Assembly: GCA_965277595.1 (NCBI GenBank)
Contig: CBDIDH010000002.1
Span: forward strand, 1,240,001-1,304,000
Origin: CBDIDH01 sp965277595
GTDB lineage: Bacteria; Planctomycetota; Planctomycetia; Isosphaerales; Isosphaeraceae
Direction of reading: 5' to 3'
Length of the DNA stretch: 64,000 nt
Positions within the stretch are counted from its first letter, which is position 1; each line of letters starts with the position of its first letter. The position numbers were made by a program, and so were the translations under genes. This document shows, one piece after another, positions 24,901 to 33,235 of the stretch. The notes below the pieces were generated by a model. It ran no database searches. It had not been told where the DNA came from and was given only the letters and a program-made list of their open reading frames with translations.

Positions 24901-25887
24901 GATCCCATTCGACAGACGATCATTCAGCGTCAGCGCATTCTCGGCGACTTTCTCACGTATGAACGATTGACGGGCAAGTTCTTCGTCCCCGGCGAAGGAA
25001 CCGTTTATCTGTACGAGGTCGACGACAAGAAGAACAAGATAACGCCTCTGGGGCGTCGTGATGCCGAGACCGGTCTCGACGCGGCGAAGTCGATCCGCCT
25101 GACAGCCGGTCCCGCGGCCAATCGCGGGGTTCCTCTTCGAAAAGGTTCCGACGTCGTCGGTCGAACCGACCCGAGGAATAACCCGGCCGATCCCGCCCGC
25201 AAAGTGGGCCGAAACCCGGGAGCGAAGCCGAAACCGAAGCTCCCGCTGGTATTGACGCAGGTTCATTTCATGTATGCGATGACTGGCCGGGTCGGCTCGG
25301 GACTCGATTCGAGCAAGGCCGAGGACCGCGTCGCCGACTTCTTTGGCGACGTCGAGGCCCTCCGCGCGGGCGTTGCCGACGCGAACGCCGTGCTCGATCC
25401 CGAGAAGCCCCCCGCCGACACGATGCAGTTGACCTCGCAGATCCTCCGGGTCGTGAGCGAGCCGCCGCGGGCGAAGGATCTGGAACGCGACGAGAATGCG
25501 CCTCCTCGATATTTCCTGAAAGCATGGGACGAGTCGTTCGCGGCGTCGGTGGACAAGTCGATCCAGGCGGACAGGATCACGTATGACTCGCAATCGAGCT
25601 TGCTTTATGCGTACGGCGAGAACGGCAACGACATCGTGATCGCCCAGCAAGACCACATCGGCCAGGCCCCGACCCTTGCCCCGGGGCGGACCTTCTCGTA
25701 CAACCTCAAGACCGGCGAGTCTCAGCTTGCCGACCCCAAGACGGTCGCCTTCATCGACGCCAAGACCGGCTTCCGGCCCACGCCCGTGAAGGTCCCCGAC
25801 GAGAAGCTCAAGCCCCGCATTCCCAAGCGCAAGGCGTTCATCAACCGCTCAAACAACATCGAGCGGAAGGGATACACGGGGCAATAA
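21922..25887 (+). CDS. large LptA/OstA-like protein in the lptC-lptA position
   Basis: 1,321 residues starting with a membrane anchor or signal (LQIATAFGMLLAGYACYGPAF). I recognise no database family across the whole, but several segments have the alternating pattern of OstA/LptA/LptC beta-jellyroll strands: IEGNVHLRDDKG...DVLIRDD, EVRLRGTVLIHQDP, and VARAEFYKDVHAENEESTLD with an 'ADVMRTYF'-like tail. Linkers are rich in Pro/Ala and one is an unbroken Lys/Glu/Asp run near residue 870-890. Together with its place behind kdsD and kdsC, this suggests a planctomycete counterpart of the LPS transport bridge; that is inference. The start is a GTG at 21922 with GAGGAG five bases upstream. A short purine repeat (21823-21848) separates it from kdsC, so it may be partly uncoupled from it. 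Confidence 0.6.
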   Translation: MTVFKKALQIATAFGMLLAGYACYGPAFAVLARALSRSTPEGHVKFEVLASVTNKKSIALAKERFGEGHWTTEVGLPIKLYNADRGFWMYAREYKRDKDGKHVDFWPFAIIMESADGRAVKTATSDIAHIELDKPFDRSPKPGEAGSLRVVHAKIEGNVHLRDDKGTPANPADDLRIGPLTWLEYDEAKLQINSDSDVLIRDDVYWITGIGLLIKLRPKDDGTVKPPGSPNGFEDAQTAYLFKKVHIFINDVGAGGIMPGTSVASKAKPGVANPLDLKCDGLMQIDFPKRPASVFEGFVGPPAPKGPTIAQFSRNVEVVRGSEPATNDQLYSDHLRLTLIPPDKGDPTAAAAAKAVIVEPAPLSLDPFAAEPAPVASAAISAAASAAAPPPKGAMSDLTLKEAVASGHNVRLVSSAQDIKVRCNELIFKKEMPRSPGQVPEKPDTTYFRGDRTTGLIVNKVDRITEGPDRGKVSSFTTIHAIDATIFDDHRGNDYAVIVASGPGDMESRPGPGLNGPIERTAHWNDMLTIRPVAPAHQPLVVASANAPAPPVRKRVTLTGKPGFADIPARATLDGRDKQSTIVVLLKPKTPVVNTNPNATPSASPTGSGAYEIEHLFASRDVLLVTPGKTVTARNDLQAMFVPVDALPGDSRVAPAPVKANASTNAKTNTNAANHNAAPAPVPAAAPAEPARPVEPESRADADRVWARVLLKPAPAGSSAKATGSAPGAGMFGGGGSNGARTSEIDEVRLRGTVLIHQDPSQGKTRGTEIVGEAVDLFNQGGKGSQFIVYSDDPTAPKAQPEPANDAVVNPADAEMFRPLAMVDSDEMVIRGRRIGLDQATDRAWVDGNGSLTQLAAKGLLMESSPEKEKRKEKDKDKDRDKVQNEKKEKPKEGQQMTIFFGEKMRFFGRSTDPTGKVVARAEFYKDVHAENEESTLDCQDVMRTYFDRTIKLVKAANPSNSNDPAAAKDAEPKAELARIDCTKKVVVVNTKRDPIRQTIIQRQRILGDFLTYERLTGKFFVPGEGTVYLYEVDDKKNKITPLGRRDAETGLDAAKSIRLTAGPAANRGVPLRKGSDVVGRTDPRNNPADPARKVGRNPGAKPKPKLPLVLTQVHFMYAMTGRVGSGLDSSKAEDRVADFFGDVEALRAGVADANAVLDPEKPPADTMQLTSQILRVVSEPPRAKDLERDENAPPRYFLKAWDESFAASVDKSIQADRITYDSQSSLLYAYGENGNDIVIAQQDHIGQAPTLAPGRTFSYNLKTGESQLADPKTVAFIDAKTGFRPTPVKVPDEKLKPRIPKRKAFINRSNNIERKGYTGQ

Positions 25888-25899
25888 TTGAAGAGAAAT

Positions 25900-25997
25900 G
25901 CCCGATGACCGATGACCGATGACCAAGGGAAGCCTTGGAGGTCGGGTCGGACATCGGTTTTCTGTCTTCAATTCTTGATCATCGGTCATCGGTTATT
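25900..25997. repeat. family B inverted pair
   Basis: GATGACCGATGACCGATGAC (from about 25903) and, 55 bases later, GATCATCGGTCATCGGTTA (25977-25996). The arms flank a spacer of ordinary composition between the LptA-like gene and asnB. Confidence 0.85.
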
Positions 25998-26106
25998 CCT
26001 TCTCCGAAACGGTTCCCCGCCCGGGGCGATTGTCGTAAACTGCTGGGACCGAACGACGTCGCATGAAATCGGCGTCAAGACACGGACCAGAGGCGATCGC
26101 AACCGA

Positions 26107-28038
26107 ATGTGCGGAATCGTGGGAGCAGCCTGGACCACGCAGGGGCGACCGCTCGCGGCGGAAGACCTCGACGCGATGACGCGGCGGATCGCGCACCGAG
26201 GTCCCGATGATACCGGGACCTATCGCGACGAACACGCGGCGCTCGGGTTTCGCAGGCTGGCGATCGTCGACCTCGCCGGCGGCCATCAACCCCTCGGCAA
26301 CGAGGACGGCACCATCTGGACCGTCTTCAACGGTGAGATTTACAACTTCCCCGCGCTCCGGCGTCGGCTCGAAGCACGCGGGCACACGCTCAAATCGCAG
26401 GGCGATACCGAAGTTCTTGTTCATCTGTACGAGGATGAGGGGCCAGGCTTCTTCTCGTTGCTGCGCGGCATGTTCGCGCTGGCGATCTGGGACGCTTCGA
26501 AACGGATTCTCGTTCTCGGCCGCGACCGCCTGGGCCAGAAGCCTCTCATTTATCGACATGACGGCAGGCGAATCACCTTTGCCAGCGAACTGAAGGCCCT
26601 GCTCACCCTTCCCGAGGCCGATCTGCCCAGACGTGTTGATCCGATCGCCGTTGATCGCTATTTGACGTATGGATATGTTCCGCATCCAGGAACAATTCTT
26701 GAAGGTGTCTACAAGCTTCCTCCCGCGCATTACGCGGTCTGGCACGAGGGGCAACTCCGCCTGACCCGCTACTGGGAGCCGGACTGGAATACGGAAACGC
26801 CGAGGTTGCCCGGCGAGGACGTGGCGCGGCTTCGCGCCCTGCTGACCGAGGCCGTGGCCGAACAGAGGATCGCGGATGTGCCGCTGGGGGCGTTTTTGTC
26901 GGGGGGCGTGGATTCGACGGTGATCGTCGGCTTGATGCAAAGGGCATCAAATCGGCCCGTGAAAACGTTTTCCATCGGCTTTGATGACCCGGTCTTTGAT
27001 GAATCGAAATATGCCGAGGCCGCCGCGAAGGCGATCGGCACCGAACACCACGCCTTTCAGGTCCGGCCAAGGGCCTGGGAAACCCTGCCCGCCCTGGCGG
27101 ATCAGTTTGACGAGCCCTTCGCCGATAGCTCGGCCCTGCCCACCTGGCTCGTCTCGCGAGAGACGCGCAAGGAGGTGACCGTCGCCCTGACCGGCGACGC
27201 GGGCGACGAGCTTTTCGCGGGCTACGATCGCTATCGAGGCGTGGCGCTCGCGGCGATGCTCGACCGCCTGCCGGCCGGAGCGAAGGCGATGCTCGGCGGT
27301 CCCCTGGCGCGGGTCTTGCCGACGTCGGTCAAGGCAAAAACGCGGCTCAGAAAGGTCCGGCGCTGGCTCGAAGGGATGGGCGAGGAACCTGTGAACCGCT
27401 ACGCCCGATGGATGGTTCAGTTCGACGAGCCCGCGCGAACCTCCGTCTACTCCAGCGCCTGGCTTGATACTCTCGCGTCGGCCGGTTCAAAACATCCCGA
27501 CGATGCCGATCCTCTCTCCGTGCTTCGCGACGCCTACAACATCGCCTCGCGCCGCGATCCCGTGACGAGGGCGACGATTTCCGATATTCTCACGTACTTG
27601 CCTGGCGATTTACTGGCGAAGGTGGACATGGCCAGCATGGCGAACTCGCTAGAGTGTCGGTGTCCCTTTCTCGATCATCGGGTGGTCGAACTGGCGATCT
27701 CGTTGCCTTCGAACCGAAAATTGAGGCTTCAGGGGGGGCGGTCGAAGGTCGTGCTCAAAGAGGCCTTTGCCGATGTGATTCCCGGTTCGATCCGCAACCG
27801 GGCCAAAATGGGGTTTGGCGTGCCGATCGATCGCTGGTTTCGTTCGGAATTGAAGGACGAGTTACGCGCGGTCTTGCTCGATCCGGTGGCCCTGAACCGT
27901 GGTTTGTTTCGACCCGAGGCTGTTGCCGCGTTGATTGATGATCATGTCTCCGGTCGTCGCGACCATGCGTATCGGCTCTGGACGTTGTTGATGTTGGAGT
28001 TGTGGTTCCGGCATCATCTTGATGCGCGCGCGTCCTGA
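26107..28038 (+). CDS. asnB: glutamine-hydrolysing asparagine synthase
   Basis: 643 residues. The mature N-terminus begins at C2 (MCGIVGAAW), the glutaminase nucleophile of Ntn-type amidotransferases, followed by RRIAHRGPDD and FNGEIYNF. The synthetase domain carries the PP-loop SGGVDST and the downstream TGDAGDELFAGYDRY and CPFLDHRVVELA segments. It makes asparagine from aspartate, ATP and glutamine. Homologues of this size are common in exopolysaccharide and exosortase-related clusters, and a PEP-CTERM protein occurs at 42.7 kb, but no cluster is visible here. The frame extends 65 codons upstream through repeat DNA; the ATG at 26107 is chosen because the Cys must be residue 2. Confidence 0.93.
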   Translation: MCGIVGAAWTTQGRPLAAEDLDAMTRRIAHRGPDDTGTYRDEHAALGFRRLAIVDLAGGHQPLGNEDGTIWTVFNGEIYNFPALRRRLEARGHTLKSQGDTEVLVHLYEDEGPGFFSLLRGMFALAIWDASKRILVLGRDRLGQKPLIYRHDGRRITFASELKALLTLPEADLPRRVDPIAVDRYLTYGYVPHPGTILEGVYKLPPAHYAVWHEGQLRLTRYWEPDWNTETPRLPGEDVARLRALLTEAVAEQRIADVPLGAFLSGGVDSTVIVGLMQRASNRPVKTFSIGFDDPVFDESKYAEAAAKAIGTEHHAFQVRPRAWETLPALADQFDEPFADSSALPTWLVSRETRKEVTVALTGDAGDELFAGYDRYRGVALAAMLDRLPAGAKAMLGGPLARVLPTSVKAKTRLRKVRRWLEGMGEEPVNRYARWMVQFDEPARTSVYSSAWLDTLASAGSKHPDDADPLSVLRDAYNIASRRDPVTRATISDILTYLPGDLLAKVDMASMANSLECRCPFLDHRVVELAISLPSNRKLRLQGGRSKVVLKEAFADVIPGSIRNRAKMGFGVPIDRWFRSELKDELRAVLLDPVALNRGLFRPEAVAALIDDHVSGRRDHAYRLWTLLMLELWFRHHLDARAS

Positions 28039-28052
28039 TTGTGCCTTGCCGG

Positions 28053-28140
28053 GAAGGACAGAGGACAGAGGTCAGAGGACAGAGGACAGAGGGCAGAGGA
28101 CAAAGGGCAAAGGGCAGAAGGACAGAGGACAGAGGACAGA
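28053..28140. repeat. family A purine array
   Basis: About twelve units of GGACAGA/GGGCAGA/GGACAAA start 15 bases after the asnB stop. Only the purine arm is present; no pyrimidine arm follows before the convergent thioredoxin-like gene. Confidence 0.85.
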
Positions 28141-28173
28141 AACGGGAAACTATAGGTCATTGGTCATGATAAG

Positions 28174-28737
28174 TCAATCATTGTACTTCTGGCGGAGGCG
28201 GGGAGAGAGGCGGAGGATGAGCTGGGCACGCTCGAATTCGGCGAGCCATTCGGAAAGACCGAGTGCCAGCGAGTCGGCCGAGGGGGCGACGAGGCCGGTC
28301 GGACAGGCGGGGCCGAGGCGATCGGCCGCGAGAGTGCGGTAGGCGGAGAGGGTGCGCTCGCCGTACCGGGAGACCTCGAATCCCTCTTCGCTCAAGAAGA
28401 CGACGACGGGTACGCGATGGCCGCCGTTGATCGAGAGAGTTTCGCGGACGTCGGCGCGGGCGTCGCGGTCGAGGAAGCGGAGGTCGATCTTCGAGCGCGT
28501 GGCGCGGGCGAAGTGGTCGAAGGTCGGGCATTGGTTCACGCAGTCGCCACACCAGGCGCCGGCGAGGCAGAGAACGGGCATCGTCCGGACAAAACCGCCG
28601 AGGAGTTCCGAGGCCGCGGGGGGCAGGCTCACCCGATCGTGCGCCGCATCCCAGCGCGACCGTTGCGCGGGGGTCGCGTGGCGATCGAGAAAGGCCGAGT
28701 ACGGAAGTGCGTCGTGGAAGACCGACATCCAGTCCAT
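28174..28737 (-). CDS. thioredoxin-like protein with WCGDC active site
   Basis: 187 residues with a thioredoxin fold: AGAWCGDCVNQCPTF carries a CxxC pair (Cys-Gly-Asp-Cys), and the cis-proline segment is HRVPVVVFLSEEG. There is no signal peptide, so a cytoplasmic role in disulfide reduction or redox sensing is likely. The N-terminal 60 residues are an extension beyond a basic thioredoxin and the C-terminal 40 are helical. GGAGG lies about eleven bases before the start at 28737. It converges with asnB. The family resembles the 'thioredoxin family protein' group with WCGDC/WCPDC motifs; the partner is unknown. Confidence 0.8.
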   Translation of the reverse strand: MDWMSVFHDALPYSAFLDRHATPAQRSRWDAAHDRVSLPPAASELLGGFVRTMPVLCLAGAWCGDCVNQCPTFDHFARATRSKIDLRFLDRDARADVRETLSINGGHRVPVVVFLSEEGFEVSRYGERTLSAYRTLAADRLGPACPTGLVAPSADSLALGLSEWLAEFERAQLILRLSPRLRQKYND

Positions 28738-28900
28738 CGTGAATTCAACCTCCGTCGTCCGCGTCTGCGTGCGTGCGTGCGTGCGACCGTCCCTTTGTGT
28801 GTGGGCGAATCATCGTTCTGTGCGCGCGTCTTCTTTTGTCGCACGTTTCGGGATGATCTGGCAACCCTGCGCGGGGCGCGGCGGTTGTGGAAAGGGGAGA

Positions 28901-29005
28901 AATGACCGATGACCGATGGCCAATGGCCAAGGAAAGTCGAGGGGAAGAGAAGAGATGAGGAGTTCGGCTCCAGAGGATTGATCATTGGTCATCGGTCATC
29001 GGTTG
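28901..29005. repeat. family B inverted pair
   Basis: ATGACCGATGACCGATGGCC and more (28901-28930) and ATTGATCATTGGTCATCGGTC (28978-29005), about 48 bases apart. The pair occupies most of the 390-base gap between the start of the thioredoxin-like gene and the membrane protein at 29126. A short GT-type repeat (TGCGTGCGTGCG) at about 28768-28785 is the only other feature. Confidence 0.8.
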
Positions 29006-29125
29006 ATAACAAAAAGAGAGTCAGCCCAAGGGGCGGTCGCGGGGGTGACTTGCCGGGGCGTGAGGCGGAGCGCTAGAATGAACGGAAGGGACGCAGGCGG
29101 GCAGGATCGGGCAGGGGGGGGCGGG

Positions 29126-29557
29126 ATGGCCGAGATCGGGAGGAAAACAAGGGGAGAGGTCTGGAAGATCCCGGCAATCGCCTTCGCGGGGGTGACGGCC
29201 TCGGTGATTGTGCCGGGATCGCCGTGGGGACCGGAACGCTGGCCGACGGCGGGACTCTTTGGGGCGTTCACATGGACGGCCTGGTTCGTCTCGACCGGCC
29301 TGGCGATCACGCTCTTATTTCTCGCGGCGCGATTGACCGCGAGGCCAGGGAGTGAAACAACCTTGGATCGGATCGGCCGGGCGGTGCGGGCGGCCTTGAG
29401 CTTCGGCCTGCTCGCGGCCTCGGCGTATCTGGCCGCCGCGAGCGCGGAAGCGATCCAGAGAAATCCGGCCGCGGCGCTGGGCGTTGCCCTGGCGGGAATG
29501 CTCGGGCTGCGAGGGTTCGCGGCGCGCCTTCAACCGGTCGCGCCGCGGGTGGAATGA
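29126..29557 (+). CDS. small integral membrane protein, unknown
   Basis: About 143 residues with three to four hydrophobic helices (IPAIAFAGVTASVIVPG, FTWTAWFVSTGLAITLLFLA, AALSFGLLAASAYLAAASA and ALGVALAGMLGLRG) separated by short basic loops. It matches no family I know. The start at 29126 follows a G-run; an in-frame ATG at 29078 would add 16 residues. A neighbouring family-B fragment (29574 onward) follows the stop. Function unknown. Confidence 0.55.
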   Translation: MAEIGRKTRGEVWKIPAIAFAGVTASVIVPGSPWGPERWPTAGLFGAFTWTAWFVSTGLAITLLFLAARLTARPGSETTLDRIGRAVRAALSFGLLAASAYLAAASAEAIQRNPAAALGVALAGMLGLRGFAARLQPVAPRVE

Positions 29558-29611
29558 CGGGGGGAAAACGCAAGGACCAATGACCGAGACATTCCGCGCA
29601 TTACCCATCGG

Positions 29612-31831
29612 TCAACGCCCAGCCTTCCCTTGCGAATCAAGGGGCGTGGAGGCGAGGTCAAAGGGGGTGAGTCGGGTATCGGGCAGGGTGTTGTCGTGGG
29701 CGAGAGCGCCGAGGTGGCCGACGAAGAAGTCGGCGTCTTCGGCAATATCCAGGTTGAAGACGGGCTGAACCCGGTCGTTCTCGACGGTCGAGACCGTGGC
29801 GAGACCGCCAAGGGTGCGGAGGACGTCGCCCGGCTTCAGGTCGCGGGCCATCACCCAGCCTCGGCCGGGAGCCCAGAACCGGTGAAAGGCGCTGCTGACG
29901 ATCGTCTCGCCGCCGAGAACGATCTTGAAAGTGGCGCTGGGCGGGTTGTGGTGAACCTTCACCACGGGCTGATAACCGAGCCCGGCCGTCTTGACGCTCT
30001 GGGTCAAGACGACGTCGCCCACCTTGAGCGATTCGATCGGCCGGAGCCCGGTCTGGGTCTGGACGAGTGTTCCGGCGGCGAAGCAACTCATGAGACGCTG
30101 CGTCTGGCTGGTCTGGGAGACGATGACCGGTTGCGTCGCCTGGAATTGGAAGTCGATCGGCACCTGTTCGACGACCGTGGGCGTGTCCTGAGTGCGCTGC
30201 GGGAGAATCGCCATGCCGACCTGGTCAATCCACCAGTTCCGCCAGGCGGTCAGGTCGGTTCCGAAGTTCGCCCCGGCAACACCCGCCAGAACGGGCAAGA
30301 CGCGATCATTGAATGAAGTGACGGATTTATTGTAAGTCTCGATCTGATTGATGTCGTTTTCCATCGTCTGGCGAGCGGCGGCGTTGGCATATTCGGCCTG
30401 GGCCATGAGCTGGCCGATCGGAATCTGGACGTATCCGGAGATATTGACCAGGTCCGTCGACGGACTTCTGTTGAGTACCGTGGCACCAGCCGGAATTGGC
30501 ATGAGGGTCTGTCCTCTGAGGTTTGCCGGCAGGCCGTCAATGTCGGTGTGGATATTGGCATAAGGGCCGAGCAAGCCGTTCTGAACCGCATTCTGGGCGC
30601 CGATCCGGCCGGCTTCGCCGAGGTGACTGGCGAAGAAGTTCGTGAAGGTCTCCGCGGCGGTGGGTGCGGTCAGCGAAATTTGGCGGTTGGGCAGGCCATT
30701 CACAACCGAATACTGATACGGCCGGTAAATGGCGGGTAGTCCGTTGGCGTCGACGCCAAGCTGGTCGTTGGGCAGGATCGCGGGGAGCGGGACCGGCGGC
30801 GGAGTGTAAATGCGGCGGACGTTGGCCTTCTTGCCGTGAACCGAGAGACTGCCGGACTGGCCCTGATTGGCGACGGCGTCAACCTCATACTTGATCGGCT
30901 CGCGGATCAGGGCGATGAGCAGGTCGGCGAACTCGCGGACGTCGCGGCGGGTGAGGGTCTCGGCCGCGGCGCGGCGGGTCTCGGCGGAACTGGCCGAGAC
31001 GGCGAGCATGGCCAGGCCGCGCGACGCCATCGCCGCGTCAATCTGGCCGAGGATCTGCACGCCCTTCGCCTGCGAGGCCGGGTCCTTCGAGGCGCCGAAG
31101 ATCGACCAGACCGAAGCCGCGGCGCGGGGGTCGCTGATTGTGGAAAGCGTGGTCTCGGCCGATTCGCGGCGGTCCCCGTGCGTCGACGCCAGCCCCGCGC
31201 GGGCGGCTTCCAGAAGGGGACGCCAGTGGTGATCGGCCTGGCGCTGAAGGTCGGCATCGTGCTTGGCGGCGGCGGAGCGCTCTTCCGAAACCCACTGGCC
31301 GTTCTGCTTCTTGAAACCAAGGCGCTTCCAGGCGGCCTCGCGCGTCGGCTCAAGCTGGGTCGCCCGCTGATAGTGGGCCTTGGCCTGATCCTTGAGGCCG
31401 TTCTCCTCGCACCAGAGACCGAGCTTGTACTGATCCTCGCCTTTCTCGGGCGTCTGGGCGCGCTTTTGCAAATACTGGGCAATCGCCGCGGCGCGTGCGG
31501 ATTTGTCATCGGCGGTCAGGGCGGCGACAACCTGCTCGGGGCGTCGCCACCGGCCCTGAAACTCAACCAGGCCGAGCAGTCCGCGCGCCCGCACGTTGCT
31601 CGGATCGCGCAAGACCGCCTGGGCAAGATGCCTGGCCCGCTCGGCCCGCAGGCCGTTGGCCTCGCACCAGAGCGCCAGTTGCACCTGCGACTCGGCGTCT
31701 TGACCGGCCCTCGCTTTTTCCTGGTCGTAACGCTGAAGCACCTCGGCCGTCGGCGCGGGTTCTTCGGCCGCCAGGGCTGGTGCTGCTGCTGTTGTGAACG
31801 ACGCGGCGACAATCAGGAGAATTGACACCAT
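29612..31831 (-). CDS. secreted TPR/helical-repeat protein with C-terminal HINT domain
   Basis: 739 residues. The signal peptide MVSILLIVAASFTTAAAPAL is followed by TPR-like helical units (QVQLALWCEANGL, YKLGLWCEENGL) and a HEAT-like segment near residue 230-330. A proline-rich middle part contains repeated short motifs. The C-terminal 157 residues are a HINT/intein-type autoprocessing domain: C583 in CFAAGTLVQT at the first block, SSAFHRFW carrying the block-B His, RDLKPGDVL, and a final AHDNT that provides the terminal His/Asn and the following Thr. HINT domains self-cleave and occur in polymorphic toxins, but only 25 residues follow here and no toxin is visible. The start is fixed by GGGAGG nine bases upstream; the longer frame runs into repeat DNA. 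Confidence 0.8.
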   Translation of the reverse strand: MVSILLIVAASFTTAAAPALAAEEPAPTAEVLQRYDQEKARAGQDAESQVQLALWCEANGLRAERARHLAQAVLRDPSNVRARGLLGLVEFQGRWRRPEQVVAALTADDKSARAAAIAQYLQKRAQTPEKGEDQYKLGLWCEENGLKDQAKAHYQRATQLEPTREAAWKRLGFKKQNGQWVSEERSAAAKHDADLQRQADHHWRPLLEAARAGLASTHGDRRESAETTLSTISDPRAAASVWSIFGASKDPASQAKGVQILGQIDAAMASRGLAMLAVSASSAETRRAAAETLTRRDVREFADLLIALIREPIKYEVDAVANQGQSGSLSVHGKKANVRRIYTPPPVPLPAILPNDQLGVDANGLPAIYRPYQYSVVNGLPNRQISLTAPTAAETFTNFFASHLGEAGRIGAQNAVQNGLLGPYANIHTDIDGLPANLRGQTLMPIPAGATVLNRSPSTDLVNISGYVQIPIGQLMAQAEYANAAARQTMENDINQIETYNKSVTSFNDRVLPVLAGVAGANFGTDLTAWRNWWIDQVGMAILPQRTQDTPTVVEQVPIDFQFQATQPVIVSQTSQTQRLMSCFAAGTLVQTQTGLRPIESLKVGDVVLTQSVKTAGLGYQPVVKVHHNPPSATFKIVLGGETIVSSAFHRFWAPGRGWVMARDLKPGDVLRTLGGLATVSTVENDRVQPVFNLDIAEDADFFVGHLGALAHDNTLPDTRLTPFDLASTPLDSQGKAGR

Positions 31832-31946
31832 GTTGAGCGAACCTCCCGGGAGGGGACGGAGAGGACGAGACGGGTGTGCCTGGATTCTAGATTGCATGCA
31901 CGCTTCCGGCAAGGTGGTTCCGACGGATCGGGATCTTTTGTTCGAA

Positions 31947-31991
31947 GGACAGAGGGCCGAGGGCAAAGGACAGAGGGCCGATCCAATCCTT
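31947..31991. repeat. family A purine arm and junction, left of the IS
   Basis: GGACAGAGGGCCGAGGGCAA and following units to 31979, then GATCCAATCCTT, which looks like the junction seen in other family-A elements. It is separated from its pyrimidine arm (33277-33489) by the insertion element, with CTT on both sides. Confidence 0.75.
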
Positions 31992-32032
31992 TGGCCTGCT
32001 CCCCATTTCTTGGTCCAGGGATAATGGGAATC
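31992..32032. repeat. left terminal inverted repeat of the IS
   Basis: Pairs with 33236-33276. The orfB stop codon (32031-32033) overlaps its inner edge. Confidence 0.8.
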
Positions 32033-32933
32033 ACGGGTGCGGTTGTTCATCAGGTGGTGGCTCAATCGGGGTCGCTTCGATCGGCACGTACCTCACTTGG
32101 GTGGCCGCGAACTCGGTCGGGGTCTGGTAGCCCAGGGAACTGTGCGGGCGTTCCGTATTGTACTCCTCCTTCCAGAACGCGCCCAACGCCCTGGCTTGAA
32201 CTTCGTTCTCGAACTCCTCGCGGTCCAGGAACTCGTCGCGGAGCTTGCTGTGAAACGACTCTGCATAACCGTTCTGCCACGGGCTCCCCGGCGCGACGTA
32301 CAATGTCCCGGAGCCGGTCAACTCCAGCCAACTTCGCACCGCCAGGGCCGCGAACTCCGGCCCGTTGTCGCTGCGGACCCGATGGGGCGGGCCGCCGCGA
32401 CGCGCGGCAACCTTGGCCAGGATCACCTGGATTTCCTCGGCGGTCATGCCTCGACGCGCCTCCAACGCGAGGCATTCACGAGTGTACTCATCAACCAGAC
32501 TCAGCCATTTCAGGCTCCGCCCATCACTTGTACGATCAAAGATAAAGTCCCATGTCCAAACATCGTCTTTACCACGCGACGGGCGGACGTGACAGGCGTT
32601 CGCGTCCTGGCCGTGCGACCGGCGGGGCTTGGAATTCGCCCTCGGCCCGGCCAGTTTCAGCCCCAACTGACGCCAATGGCGACGCACCGTCTTCTTGTTG
32701 ACCGACCAGCCTTCGCGGACCAACAGCGCCCAGATCCGCCGATATCCGTACCGCGGGTGCGTGCCGGCGAGCTCCTCGATCCGTCGCGCCAACGCCACCT
32801 GTTCGTCCCGCGCGACGGGCGTGTACCGGAGGCAGGACCGGGACAGGCCCAGCGTCCGGGACGCGCGACGTTCAGATACGTTGAAGTGATCACTTACCTC
32901 GGTAGCGATCAATCGGCGGCGGGCGGCAGTCAT
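32031..32933 (-). CDS. IS3-family transposase, OrfB (DDE integrase domain)
   Basis: 300 residues from the ATG at 32933. HTH_21-like segment (PRYGYRRIWALLVREGWSVN) then the rve integrase domain with the catalytic triad: the Asp of VWTWDFIFD, the Asp of RVRSDNGPEF, and the Glu of GYAESFHSKLRDEF, in DD(35)E style. The C-terminal HSSLGYQTPTEF is typical of IS3 family transposases. In practice it is probably made as OrfAB by -1 frameshifting, as in most IS3 elements. The gene looks intact, so the IS may be active. Confidence 0.93.
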   Translation of the reverse strand: MTAARRRLIATEVSDHFNVSERRASRTLGLSRSCLRYTPVARDEQVALARRIEELAGTHPRYGYRRIWALLVREGWSVNKKTVRRHWRQLGLKLAGPRANSKPRRSHGQDANACHVRPSRGKDDVWTWDFIFDRTSDGRSLKWLSLVDEYTRECLALEARRGMTAEEIQVILAKVAARRGGPPHRVRSDNGPEFAALAVRSWLELTGSGTLYVAPGSPWQNGYAESFHSKLRDEFLDREEFENEVQARALGAFWKEEYNTERPHSSLGYQTPTEFAATQVRYVPIEATPIEPPPDEQPHP

Positions 32934-33205
32934 GGCTTTTTTTTCAAGGCCTCCTGTAACATGCGACGGTCCAGGGCCAGTTCGGCGACGAGGAGCTTGA
33001 GCCGGCTGACATCGGCTTCGAGTTCGGACACGCGAAGTTGTTCGGCGGTGACGGGGTTCTCCTGGAGGGCCTTCCAACGGTAGTAGGTGGTCGTCGCGTA
33101 GCCGGCCTTGCGGCAGGCCTGGTGAACATTTAGACCGGCGTCAAGGTCGGCCTGAACCTCTCGGAGGGTCTTGGCAATCTGGTCCGATCCTGGTCGTTTT
33201 CGCAT
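32930..33205 (-). CDS. IS3-family transposase, OrfA (helix-turn-helix)
   Basis: 91 residues. The N-terminal part carries a HTH_8/HTH_Tnp_1-like helix-turn-helix (HQACRKAGYATTTYYRWKAL) followed by a leucine-zipper-like helix (VSELEADVSRLKLLVAELAL). The frame ends with ...ALKKKP and a TGA overlapping the orfB ATG as ATGA. The run of eight A residues just before it (32937-32944) gives a slippery A AAA AAG site for -1 frameshifting into orfB. The start at 33205 follows the right inverted repeat. Confidence 0.9.
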   Translation of the reverse strand: MRKRPGSDQIAKTLREVQADLDAGLNVHQACRKAGYATTTYYRWKALQENPVTAEQLRVSELEADVSRLKLLVAELALDRRMLQEALKKKP

Positions 33206-33235
33206 GGGTCGCTCCTGGCTCTCTGCCAGTTGTAC

